From: CAXNKG01 sp964202965
GTDB taxonomy: Bacteria > Acidobacteriota > Vicinamibacteria > Vicinamibacterales > UBA2999
Direction of reading: 5' to 3'
Length of the DNA: 33,522 nucleotides
Assembly (NCBI GenBank): GCA_964202965.1
Contig: CAXNKG010000037.1
Span: 1 to 33,522 of the forward strand
Under the pieces are notes generated by a model. The model ran no database searches, was not told the origin of the DNA, and saw only the letters and a program-made list of their open reading frames with translations. Position 1 is the stretch's first letter. The number at the start of each line of letters is the position of its first letter. The position numbers were made by a program, and so were the translations under genes. This document shows positions 24,525 to 32,656 of this stretch, in pieces.

Positions 24525-26294
24525 TCAGGTCGTAATCTTCACGGCGACCGCCGTCATGTCGTCCGGCTGGGGGGCGTGGCCGCGGAACAGGGAGACTTCG
24601 GCAAATATCGCGTCCACGATCTCGCGCGCGGACGATCGCCGGTGCGCGCGGACAATCTCGCACACCCGCTCCGACCCGAAATCGACGCCGTCCTCGCTGA
24701 CGGTGTCGTAGATGCCGTCGGTGCAGAACACGAACACATCGCCGGCCTGCAGCGGCATCGTGATCTCGTCGTAGGTGGCGCCGGCGAACGAGCCCAGGGG
24801 GAGCCCCGGCAGCTCGATCAGCGCGCAGCCCGCATCCGAGCAGCGAATGGGATACGGCAATCCGGAGTTGGAGAGCGTCAGCTCGCGGCCCTTGAAATCA
24901 AAGAAGGCATAGCAGAGGGTGCAGTAGTACTCCTCCAGCTGGAGGTCGTGCAGGATCGTGTTCATCGTCTGCAGGACGCCCGACACGCTGAACTTATCTG
25001 GCACGTAGCGCCGGCGCAGCGTTCGCGATCGGACGAGCTCCGCCGCGAAGGCGCCGTAGAGGGCCGCAGGCGCACCTTTCCCCGAGACGTCGCCAACAGC
25101 GACGACGAGCGTGTCCACCTCCGGCGACAGGAAGTCATGCAGGTCGCCTCCGAGTTCGTGCGCCGGCTCAAAACGTCCGGCGACGTCGGCGTCGCGCAGG
25201 CCCGACGGCGGCTCGGTCGTCAGCAGCGCCCTCTGCACGCGCTGCGCGAACCGCAGCTCCTTTTCAATCCGATCCTCGTTGCGCCGGACTTCCTCGTAGA
25301 GCCGCGCGTTCTCGATCGCGATAGCCGCCTGACTGGCCAGAAGTGTCAGCAGCTCCTGATGCTCCTTGGTGAAGGCGTCGAGCTCGGGGCTTTCGAGATC
25401 GAAGACGCCGATGCAGCGGTCCTTGATCAGCATGGGAATGACGAGCTCGGACCGCGCGTCGGGCACCAGGTTGATGTACCGCGGATCCTTCGACACGTCC
25501 GGCACGAGGAGCGGCTGCTTGTGGAGCGCCGACCAGCCGACGAGCCCCTCCCCCAGGCGCACGCTCTTCGACGTCTTCTCGTCGCCATACCGCACGGCGT
25601 GCTTCAGGTCGAGCTGTTTGGTCGTCTCGTCGAGCAGCAGGATGCCGAACGTGCGGTAGTCAATCAGCCGCTTGGTCAGGCTGGCGATTCTGGTGAGCAG
25701 CACGTCGAGGTCGAGGATCGACGCCATCTCGCGGCCGATTTCGGCCAGCGTTTCGAGGGTGTCGACATACTGCCGCTCCGCCTTGAACAGGCGGGCGTTC
25801 TCGATCGCGACCGCCACGTGCGCGGCGAACTGCCGCAGCAGCGCTTCGTCCTGGCTGGTGAAGGCATCGGTGGTCTCGGCGAGGAGGTTCAACGCGCCGA
25901 TGACCCTGCCCTTCCGGCGCATCGGCACCGCCAGCTGCGACAGCATGTTGCGCAGCGGACCCAGATACCGGGGCTCCCGCCGGATATCGTTGACGAGGAT
26001 CGGGCGCCCCTCCTGCACGGCCGCACCGACGACGCCCTGCCCGACACTGAGGCGCTGGCTCTCGAGCGCCCCGTCCGGGTATCCGACGGCGTAGGCGATC
26101 CGCAGCTCCTGCTGCCCCTCGTCGAGCAGGTACACCGAGAAGGCATTGAATCGTGTCAGCCGCGCGATCAGCTGCGGCGTCTTGGCCAGCAGTTCCTCGA
26201 GATCGAGCACCGACATGACCTCGCGCCCGAGATCGAAGAGCGTCGAGAGCAGCTCGGTATCGCTGGGAGACCGGACGGGGGGCGGCACGCTCAT
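24525..26294 (-). CDS. GAF-GAF-PP2C (SpoIIE/RsbU-like) phosphatase
   Basis: The 589-residue soluble regulator has two GAF domains (about 17-169 and 180-332), a short coiled coil (333-355) and a PP2C-type SpoIIE phosphatase domain (about 375-588). The metal-binding motifs are GGDLHD (382-387), GDVSGKG (401-407), FCTDGIYD and DDMTAVAV near the C-terminus. Such enzymes dephosphorylate anti-sigma-factor antagonists in partner-switching systems, with the GAF domains sensing a small molecule or redox state. No RsbV/RsbW-type partner gene is in the window, so the target is unknown. Its promoter hexamer TATAAT (minus strand, 12 nt before the ATG) overlaps the -10 of the divergent FabZ-like gene, so the two are likely transcribed alternately. 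Confidence 0.9.
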   Translation of the reverse strand: MSVPPPVRSPSDTELLSTLFDLGREVMSVLDLEELLAKTPQLIARLTRFNAFSVYLLDEGQQELRIAYAVGYPDGALESQRLSVGQGVVGAAVQEGRPILVNDIRREPRYLGPLRNMLSQLAVPMRRKGRVIGALNLLAETTDAFTSQDEALLRQFAAHVAVAIENARLFKAERQYVDTLETLAEIGREMASILDLDVLLTRIASLTKRLIDYRTFGILLLDETTKQLDLKHAVRYGDEKTSKSVRLGEGLVGWSALHKQPLLVPDVSKDPRYINLVPDARSELVIPMLIKDRCIGVFDLESPELDAFTKEHQELLTLLASQAAIAIENARLYEEVRRNEDRIEKELRFAQRVQRALLTTEPPSGLRDADVAGRFEPAHELGGDLHDFLSPEVDTLVVAVGDVSGKGAPAALYGAFAAELVRSRTLRRRYVPDKFSVSGVLQTMNTILHDLQLEEYYCTLCYAFFDFKGRELTLSNSGLPYPIRCSDAGCALIELPGLPLGSFAGATYDEITMPLQAGDVFVFCTDGIYDTVSEDGVDFGSERVCEIVRAHRRSSAREIVDAIFAEVSLFRGHAPQPDDMTAVAVKITT

Positions 26295-26306
26295 GAAATC
26301 GTTCGG

Positions 26307-26314
26307 ATTATACT
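26307..26314. promoter_or_regulatory. Overlapping divergent -10 elements
   Basis: The 8-bp ATTATACT contains TATACT on the plus strand (26309-26314, 9 nt before the GTG at 26324) and TATAAT on the minus strand (26312-26307, 12 nt before the ATG at 26294). The whole intergenic gap is only 29 bp. RNA polymerase could hardly occupy both promoters at once. Confidence 0.6.
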
Positions 26315-26323
26315 GAACGCTTC

Positions 26324-26809
26324 GTGTCTGAATCCCTCGTCCTGCCGCTCGACTACACCGCCATCGAGCGGATCCTGCCCCACCGCTACCCGTTTCTCCT
26401 CGTCGATCGCATCACGGCGCTCGAACCGGACAAGCGGATCGTCGGCATCAAGAACGTGTCGCTCAACGAGCGGTACCTCGCGCGACAGCCCGGCGAGTCG
26501 CCGGTCCTGCCCCCGACGATCCTCACCGAGGCGGTCGCCCAGGTCGGCGCGATCCTCATTTTGTCGAAGCCCGAGAACCGGGAGAAGCTGATCTTCTTCA
26601 TGGGCATCGAGCGCGTCCGCTATCGCCAGGCGGTGCGGCCGGGCGACGTGGTCGAGATCGAAGCGCGTGTGAAGCGGCTGAGAAGCCGTATGGGGCAGCT
26701 CGACGGCTGCGCCCGCGTCGACGGCAAGATCGTCATCAGCGGGACCATGACGTTCGCGCTCGGCCCGAGCGCGGTCTCCGAAGAGCCGCCCCGGGCTGTT
26801 ACGCGCTGA
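26324..26809 (+). CDS. FabZ-like 3-hydroxyacyl-ACP dehydratase, divergent
   Basis: The 161-residue hot-dog-fold protein starts with GTG. The catalytic His20 in LPHRYPFLLVDRI and Glu69 in TILTEAVAQVGA are at the positions used by FabZ to dehydrate beta-hydroxyacyl-ACP in fatty-acid and lipid A precursor synthesis. The length fits FabZ (about 150). The usual substrate-tunnel motif GHFPGxPxMPG is altered here: the equivalent stretch reads ARQPGESPVLPP. The chemistry is therefore probably kept but the substrate or partner may differ. It is not beside lpx or fab genes, unlike the housekeeping fabZ. It is leaderless from TATACT, and its end overlaps the convergent diguanylate cyclase by 11 bp. Confidence 0.8.
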   Translation: MSESLVLPLDYTAIERILPHRYPFLLVDRITALEPDKRIVGIKNVSLNERYLARQPGESPVLPPTILTEAVAQVGAILILSKPENREKLIFFMGIERVRYRQAVRPGDVVEIEARVKRLRSRMGQLDGCARVDGKIVISGTMTFALGPSAVSEEPPRAVTR

Positions 26810-27989
26810 CCTGCCGGCGTTCGGCCAGGCAGACCTGGTTGCGTCCCGCTGCCTTGGCCCGGTACAGCGCGGCATCCGCCCGCGCGATGATCGCGGTGGC
26901 GTCGGTCTCGCCCGGCACAATCAACGTCAACCCGAAGCTCGCCGTGACGGCAACGTCCGCGACATGAATGTCCGCGACGTGCCACGTGACCGGATGTTCT
27001 TCCAGATCGCGGCGAAGGATTTCCGCGACGCGCTCGGCGCCCGGCGCGTCCGTGTCCGGGAGGAGCACCAGAAACTCCTCGCCACCCCATCGGCCCTTCA
27101 GGTCGCTGCCGCGTAACACTGTCTTCATGCGGCGACCGACGGCGGACAGCACTTCGTCGCCGCAGAGGTGCCCGTGGCGATCGTTGACTTCCTTGAAATG
27201 GTCGAGGTCGAACATGATCAGGGCGAGCGGCAGCCGGGAGCGCCGCGCGCGGCGCAGCTCGGCATCGATGACTTCGAGGACGTACTGGCGGTTGAAGCAG
27301 CCGGTCAGGGCATCGCGAACGCTGTTGTCATGCACGACCTCGAACAGCTCGGCGTTCTTCAGGGCGCCGCCCAGGAGCGCCGCAGCCGCTGCCAGCACAA
27401 TGCGTTCGTGTTCCGTCACGGGCGGTTCGGATTCGACGCCAATCACGCCGACAGGCTGTCCGCCGACGACCATGGGGAAGCACACGTCGTTCGGGACCGC
27501 GGCGCCGGCGACGTGGTCCCCCAGTGCGTGGCGGGCCGCGATCTCACATTCGGCAACGGACCGATCGGCCACGACCGCCATCGGCCGCCACGTCGTCCCG
27601 CTCAGACCGAACGCCCACGCACCGCGCCCCTCGGCCAGCGTCGGAAGGTGCTCGGCGGCTACGGTGCCGATCGACGTATGGTCGAGCGATTCGCCGAGCG
27701 CCCGCCCGAAGTTGACGAGGCGCTCCATCTCGATCGCGCGCGCGGTCGCCTGGCGCGCCTCGGCCGCCGCCGTCAGCGCGAGCGCGCGGCTCTCCGCCCG
27801 CTTACGGGTCTGGTAGAACAGGAAGACCGACGCCAGGATGACGAGGCCGGGGAGTAGCTCGAGATCCCAGTCCTGCCCGATGGCACGCGCGTAGTCGAGG
27901 ATGTCGCCGAGGGGGCGCAGGACAAACGCGAACAGGGCGACCGTCAGTCCGCCGAGGAGAAAGAGGTCATTGCGGCTGCCCGGGCGCAT
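26799..27989 (-). CDS. Membrane diguanylate cyclase with GAF-like domain
   Basis: The 396-residue enzyme makes c-di-GMP from two GTP. The N-terminus has two hydrophobic segments (about 9-26 and 45-60), then a coiled region (64-95), a GAF-like domain (about 100-212) and a GGDEF domain (about 225-390). The active-site loop is GGEEF (302-306), a functional variant. RGSD (293-296) lies exactly 5 residues before it, the product-inhibition I-site, so feedback by c-di-GMP is expected. FDLDHFKEVND (260-270) supplies the metal-binding Asp. No EAL or PilZ partner is nearby, so the effector is unknown. A TACCAT hexamer 12 nt before the ATG may be its -10. Its 3' end overlaps the FabZ-like gene by 11 bp on the opposite strand. 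Confidence 0.92.
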   Translation of the reverse strand: MRPGSRNDLFLLGGLTVALFAFVLRPLGDILDYARAIGQDWDLELLPGLVILASVFLFYQTRKRAESRALALTAAAEARQATARAIEMERLVNFGRALGESLDHTSIGTVAAEHLPTLAEGRGAWAFGLSGTTWRPMAVVADRSVAECEIAARHALGDHVAGAAVPNDVCFPMVVGGQPVGVIGVESEPPVTEHERIVLAAAAALLGGALKNAELFEVVHDNSVRDALTGCFNRQYVLEVIDAELRRARRSRLPLALIMFDLDHFKEVNDRHGHLCGDEVLSAVGRRMKTVLRGSDLKGRWGGEEFLVLLPDTDAPGAERVAEILRRDLEEHPVTWHVADIHVADVAVTASFGLTLIVPGETDATAIIARADAALYRAKAAGRNQVCLAERRQVSA

Positions 27990-28001
27990 GAAGCTCGCCG
28001 C

Positions 28002-28007
28002 ATGGTA
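28002..28007 (-). promoter_or_regulatory. Candidate -10 element (TACCAT) of the diguanylate cyclase
   Basis: On the minus strand TACCAT is followed by 12 nt and the ATG at 27989, with no ribosome-binding site. It is less close to consensus than the others listed. Confidence 0.35.
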
Positions 28008-28029
28008 CGACGAATCCGCGGTCCGGACC

Positions 28030-28035
28030 TATAAT
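28030..28035 (+). promoter_or_regulatory. Consensus -10 element (TATAAT), leaderless
   Basis: A perfect TATAAT ends 8 nt before the GTG at 28044 and no Shine-Dalgarno is present. It is in the 54-bp gap divergent from the diguanylate cyclase. Confidence 0.6.
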
Positions 28036-28043
28036 CGCTTCGC

Positions 28044-29591
28044 GTGAGCGCCAGAGCGAATTCACCGCCGGCGCGGCAGCGTGCCACGGCATTCGCCCAC
28101 CTCTTCGACGCGGTTCGCGAGGGGGCGTTCATCGGGACGCTCGACCCCGAGGGCCGCGCCGGCACGACGCTCGCCGCCAACCCCTACCTGAAATCGATCT
28201 TCGGATACCCGGCCGACACCGCCGAACATCGCGTCGACCCGTTCGGGCCGGATCGGTTCGCGGATCCTTCCGCGCGGACGGCGTTCCTCGACTGTCTGCG
28301 CGCGGAAGGGGCGGCGACCGACTATCTGCTGCGCATGCGGCGCGTCGACGGGACGGCCGTGTGGGTGGAAGTGACCGCCCGATCCGAGCCCCAGGGGCCG
28401 TCCCTCCTCCGCGTGGAAGCGTTGATGCGCGACGTCAGCGAGCGCAAGCGCCGCGACGACCAGTCCCGTGACCTCTATCAGCAGCTGCTGCAGGCCGAAA
28501 AGATGGCGGCACTCGGACAAACGATCTCCGGCGTCGCCCACGAACTGAACAACCCGCTCGCAACGATCCTGAGCTGGGCCGAGCGCCTTTCGGAGAAGGG
28601 CCTGGACGAGGCGACGCGGCGCGGCGTCGACGTCATTCTGGGAGAAGCGGATCGCGCGGCCCGGATCGTCCGGAACCTGCTGACGTTCGCGCGCAAGCGG
28701 CAGTCGACGCGCGCCATGATCGATCTGAACCAGGTCGTGTCGGAAACGCTGGCGCTCCGGGCCTACGAGCACACCCTCACGAACATCAGCGTCGTCACCG
28801 CCCTCGCGTCGGGGCTCCCGCAGGTGTTCGCCGACGCCCACCAGATTCAGCAGGTGCTCCTGAACCTTGTGATCAACGCGGAGCAGGCCATGCTGTCGGC
28901 GCACGGCAGCGGATCGCTCGTGATCCGGACGTGGCACAACGTGGAGGACGAGGCGGTCGCGCTGGAGGTCGGCGACGACGGCCCCGGCGTGCCCGTCGAC
29001 ATGCGGACCAAGATCTTCGACCCGTTCTTCACGACCAAGGAGGTCGGCAAGGGGACGGGGCTCGGGCTGACGGTCGCCTACGCGATCGTCCAGGAACATG
29101 GCGGACACATCCGCGTCGAATCGCTCCCGGGCCGCGGCGCGTCGTTCGTGGTGGAACTGCCAGTCAGCGGGGCGGGGACGCCGTCGAAGGCGCTGCGCCC
29201 GCCCGCGCCCTCGATGGAAGCCGTGCGCGGCGCATCGGTGCTCCTGGTCGAGGACGAGCGGGCACTCGCCGCGGCCGTGACTGACGCGCTGCGCGACGCG
29301 GGACTGCTCGTGGACTACGCCGCGGACGGCGAAGAGGCGCTGTCGTACGTCCGCCAGAAGACGTACGACGCGATCGTCTGCGACCTGAAAATGCCGCGCG
29401 TCGATGGCATGACGCTTTACCGCGCGATCGCGGCCGCGACGCCGGCGCTCGCGCGCCGCATCATCTTCGTCACAGGCGACGTCGCCGGCACCGACGCGGA
29501 GCGCTTCCTCGAGGACAGCGGCTGCCGCTGGCTCGCCAAGCCGTTCCGGCTGGCCGACTTGCTGCGCGCGGTCCGCGAAACACTCGCGTAA
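28044..29591 (+). CDS. Hybrid sensor kinase: PAS, histidine kinase, receiver
   Basis: The 515-residue soluble sensor has a PAS-like domain (about 15-135, with a VRVDGTAVWVEVTA-type PAC segment) and a HisKA domain with H166 in GVAHELNNPLATIL. The ATPase domain has N-box NLVINAEQAM (274-283), G1 DDGPGVP and G2 GKGTGLGLT. A C-terminal receiver (about 397-515) has the acid pair E403/D404, the phospho-acceptor D447 in VCDLKMP and K499 in AKPF. No transmembrane segment is present, so it senses a cytoplasmic signal. The attached receiver may relay phosphate to another His protein; the free DHp protein encoded at 30741-30980 is a candidate, but this is a guess. The last 175 bp overlap, on the opposite strand, the 3' end of the sigma-factor reading frame. 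Confidence 0.92.
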   Translation: MSARANSPPARQRATAFAHLFDAVREGAFIGTLDPEGRAGTTLAANPYLKSIFGYPADTAEHRVDPFGPDRFADPSARTAFLDCLRAEGAATDYLLRMRRVDGTAVWVEVTARSEPQGPSLLRVEALMRDVSERKRRDDQSRDLYQQLLQAEKMAALGQTISGVAHELNNPLATILSWAERLSEKGLDEATRRGVDVILGEADRAARIVRNLLTFARKRQSTRAMIDLNQVVSETLALRAYEHTLTNISVVTALASGLPQVFADAHQIQQVLLNLVINAEQAMLSAHGSGSLVIRTWHNVEDEAVALEVGDDGPGVPVDMRTKIFDPFFTTKEVGKGTGLGLTVAYAIVQEHGGHIRVESLPGRGASFVVELPVSGAGTPSKALRPPAPSMEAVRGASVLLVEDERALAAAVTDALRDAGLLVDYAADGEEALSYVRQKTYDAIVCDLKMPRVDGMTLYRAIAAATPALARRIIFVTGDVAGTDAERFLEDSGCRWLAKPFRLADLLRAVRETLA

Positions 29592-30439
29592 GGCACCACG
29601 ACCGCCTGGATCGGCCTCGTGCGGCCGCCGCTGGCCGTCCAGCCGCGGCTTTCGATCGACGCCTTTGCCATCTTCGGCTTCTGCTGGAAGGCGAGAATCG
29701 CGTTGCGCATGACGGCCGCAGCTTCGGCCGGCGGCACCACGGTGCCGAGGGCATCCTTCAACCGGCGGATGGCTCGCGCGTGGAGTTGTGAGACGCGCGA
29801 CTCGTTCACGCCAATCTCCGCCCCGATCTGCTTCATCGTCGCTTCGCCGTAGTAGTAGAGGCCGATGACATTCTGCTCACGCGGCGGCAGCGACGCGATG
29901 GCCGCGCGCACCCGTGCCTTGGTTTCTTCCCGCTCGTACACGTAGTCCGGGCGCTCCGGTTCCGCAGGGACGAGTGATTCGGGCAGCGAGGAATCGTGGC
30001 TGTGATCGCCGGTGGCCAGAGGCGAGGTCGATTCGATCGTGTTGATGCGCACGATCGTACGTCCCAGTCGCTTCTCGTCGGACCCGACCCTGGCGGCCAG
30101 ATCGGCCAGCGAGGGTTCGCATCCCAGCTCGCGGCGCAGCTGCTCGCGGGCGGCTTCGAGTTCGCGGCGCTGGCGGCGAACGCCGCGCGGCCACGCGTCC
30201 TTGCGAAGCGCGTCAATCATCGCGCCGCGGACCCGGCGCTCGGCAAAGGTCTCAAACTTGATTCCTCGAGCTTCGTCGAAGCGGTGCGCGGCATCGATAA
30301 GGCCGATGACGCCGTCCTGCACGAGATCGCCAATGTCAATCGACTGCGGCATCGTGGAAGCGACGCGCCGGGCGAGCCGCTCGACGAAGGGAATCGCCGC
30401 GATGACGCGTTTGTCGGCCTTGCCGTTAAGGGGACGCAT
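29417..30439 (-). CDS. FliA/WhiG-type (sigma-28) RNA polymerase sigma factor
   Basis: The 340-residue product starts at the ATG at 30439, chosen because GGAGG lies 6 nt upstream. Region 2 (about 15-85) has DLVQDGVIGLIDAAHRF and ERRVRGAMIDALRKD, region 3 spans about 90-140, and region 4 has LPPREQNVIGLYYYGEATMKQIGAEIGVNESRVSQL (184-219 approximately). This is the FliA/WhiG subgroup, which in other bacteria drives late flagellar or sporulation genes; no such genes are in the window. Unusually, a tail of about 110 residues follows region 4 (231-340), against near-immediate ends in typical FliA. Its last 58 residues lie antisense to the receiver-coding end of the hybrid kinase and are Ser/Arg-rich, so the terminus may be non-native. 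Upstream lie a sigma-54-like promoter and paired dyads. Confidence 0.85.
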   Translation of the reverse strand: MRPLNGKADKRVIAAIPFVERLARRVASTMPQSIDIGDLVQDGVIGLIDAAHRFDEARGIKFETFAERRVRGAMIDALRKDAWPRGVRRQRRELEAAREQLRRELGCEPSLADLAARVGSDEKRLGRTIVRINTIESTSPLATGDHSHDSSLPESLVPAEPERPDYVYEREETKARVRAAIASLPPREQNVIGLYYYGEATMKQIGAEIGVNESRVSQLHARAIRRLKDALGTVVPPAEAAAVMRNAILAFQQKPKMAKASIESRGWTASGGRTRPIQAVVVPYASVSRTARSKSASRNGLASQRQPLSSRKRSASVPATSPVTKMMRRASAGVAAAIAR

Positions 30440-30464
30440 GTAGAACCTCCGGGCGCGGTGTATG

Positions 30465-30479
30465 GCAACGGAGGTACCA
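30465..30479 (-). promoter_or_regulatory. Sigma-54-like -24/-12 promoter of the sigma-factor gene
   Basis: On the minus strand TGGTACCTCCGTTGC matches the sigma-54 pattern TGGCAC-N5-TTGC with one change in the -24 box, and has the required GG-N10-GC spacing (GG at 30478-30477, GC at 30466-30465). The predicted start is near 30453, giving a leader of about 14 nt that contains the GGAGG. This is a by-eye match, not a scored one. Confidence 0.6.
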
Positions 30480-30612
30480 GCGGTTGAGGCTGCCAAGCCG
30501 TCCGCTCCGGGGCCGCAGCGCCTCAAACCGCAAGTTGTTCTTATTTCTGCATGTTATGGAGATTCTGCCGGAAGGAGCAGGGGCGTGGGACTGCCTGAGG
30601 CACTGCCCAAAT

Positions 30613-30630
30613 CGTCAATTAATTGGCGGA
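30613..30630. promoter_or_regulatory. Upstream dyad A (activator-binding candidate)
   Basis: CGTCAATTAATTGGCGGA is an 18-bp near-copy of dyad B (two differences). Its first 16 bp form an inverted repeat with one mismatch. The centre is about 167 bp upstream of the predicted sigma-54 start, a usual enhancer distance. Confidence 0.6.
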
Positions 30631-30644
30631 ACATGGGCGGCCTT

Positions 30645-30662
30645 CGCCAACTAATTGGCGGA
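30645..30662. promoter_or_regulatory. Upstream dyad B (activator-binding candidate)
   Basis: CGCCAACTAATTGGCGGA contains the perfect inverted repeat CGCCAA-CTAA-TTGGCG (30645-30660). It lies exactly 32 bp, about three helical turns, from dyad A, so bound dimers would sit on the same DNA face. Confidence 0.65.
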
Positions 30663-30740
30663 TCCAATTACAAATATGCGCTTTGTCTTGAGCTTGTACA
30701 GGCCCAGCTGGGTGTGTGCCGATTCGTGACGGCCAGAAGC

Positions 30741-30980
30741 CTAGGCTGCCGGATCCGTCTGGCGGCGAATCCTGCGCACCGTATTCATCGCTTCGAGTGT
30801 GCTCGACACCACCTGCGTGAGGCGCGCGCGCGTCACGTCGTCGGCCGCTTTCGCCTCGAGCAGTTCCGCGTGCGCCAGGACGATCCCCAGCTGGTTATTC
30901 AGCTGGTGGAACAGCAGGCGCAGGTCGGAGTCCCCCGCCGGATCGTCCCGGAGGTCCTGAAGGCCCGCCGCCAGGTTCAC
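30741..30980 (-). CDS. Free-standing histidine-kinase dimerisation (DHp/HisKA-like) protein
   Basis: The 79-residue product starts with GTG, which overlaps the TGA of the upstream HTH gene as GTGA, implying coupled translation. After a short acidic lead, residues 19-44 (DLRLLFHQLNNQLGIVLAHAELLEAKA region) form an H-box helix with H25 followed by LNNQL, as in kinase HELNNPL boxes. A second helix (about 48-75) would complete the two-helix DHp hairpin. There is no ATP-binding domain, so it cannot autophosphorylate. It could accept phosphate from, or pass it to, receivers such as those of the hybrid kinase or the NtrC-type regulator, in the manner of Spo0B or ChpT but smaller. That is inference. 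Longer upstream starts in this frame run through non-homologous sequence overlapping the HTH gene. Confidence 0.65.
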   Translation of the reverse strand: MNLAAGLQDLRDDPAGDSDLRLLFHQLNNQLGIVLAHAELLEAKAADDVTRARLTQVVSSTLEAMNTVRRIRRQTDPAA

Positions 30981-31195
30981 GCGTGACGTCCGGTCGTCGA
31001 GACTGCGGCGCCAACGGTCGACATCGCCCGCGGCTGCGCGGCATCGCGCCACAGCGTGTCGGCGAAGATGCGAATGGACCCACCGGCTGTCCGGACGTAC
31101 TCGACCTTGCCCGCGGAAATCCAGTTGTAGATGGTGCGGCGGCTGACGCCGACCGCCTCGCACGCCTTCATGATCGACAGTGTTTGACGTTCCAT
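30977..31195 (-). CDS. Small helix-turn-helix (excisionase/MerR-like) DNA-binding protein
   Basis: The 72-residue protein has a winged-helix/HTH_17-type core: LSIMKACEAVGVSRRTIYNW (6-25) gives the HTH, then ISAGKVEYVRTAGGSIRI (26-43) the wing, and FADTLWRDA. This is the domain of excisionases and of small BldC-like regulators. The tail after residue 50 (AQPRAMSTVGAAVSTTGRHA) is low-complexity. It is the first gene of a two-gene unit with the DHp protein (4-nt overlap) and is divergent from the NtrC-type activator across 84 bp containing a short palindrome. No phage or integrase genes are near, so a transcriptional role is likelier than recombination. The ATG at 31195 has no clear ribosome-binding site. 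Confidence 0.75.
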   Translation of the reverse strand: MERQTLSIMKACEAVGVSRRTIYNWISAGKVEYVRTAGGSIRIFADTLWRDAAQPRAMSTVGAAVSTTGRHA

Positions 31196-31227
31196 AAGCA
31201 GTCCGTGGTTACAAAACGTGTATCGGC

Positions 31228-31241
31228 CTTTTGCACAAAAG
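31228..31241. promoter_or_regulatory. Palindrome in the HTH/activator divergent gap
   Basis: CTTTTG-CA-CAAAAG is a perfect 6-bp inverted repeat with a 2-nt centre, midway between the two divergent start codons (33 and 39 bp away). It is a plausible operator for autoregulation by the HTH protein. Confidence 0.45.
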
Positions 31242-31263
31242 CCTTAGGTCAGGGGTGTGTCAA

Positions 31264-31269
31264 TATATT
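31264..31269 (+). promoter_or_regulatory. Candidate -10 element (TATATT), leaderless
   Basis: TATATT ends 10 nt before the ATG at 31280 and no ribosome-binding site is present, so the activator gene probably has a very short leader. Confidence 0.5.
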
Positions 31270-31279
31270 GGCACCAGCC

Positions 31280-32655
<1,376 letters not shown>

Positions 32656-32656
<1 letters not shown>

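Larger units (their letters stand above)
30440..30740. other. 301-bp regulatory gap without a convincing gene
   Basis: This stretch separates the small DHp gene from the sigma-factor start. It is more AT-rich than the coding DNA around it. It holds the sigma-54-like element and the two dyads described separately, plus an extra half-site CCAATTA at 30664-30670. A plus-strand frame (30462-30986) crosses it but has no recognisable domain and runs antisense into the DHp gene, so it is not called. Confidence 0.6.

Noticed and set aside
24414..26591. 725-codon plus-strand open frame
   Set aside because: It runs across the end of glutamine synthetase, antisense through the phosphatase and into the FabZ-like gene in another frame. 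The composition is atypical and there is no domain.
30462..30986. 174-codon plus-strand frame across the regulatory gap
   Set aside because: No domain or ribosome-binding site is seen. Half lies over the dyads and promoter and half is antisense to the DHp gene.
30741..31163. Longer 140-residue version of the DHp protein
   Set aside because: The extra N-terminal sequence is an alternative frame of the HTH gene and is Arg/His-rich with no homology pattern. The GTGA-overlapping start gives a complete compact domain.
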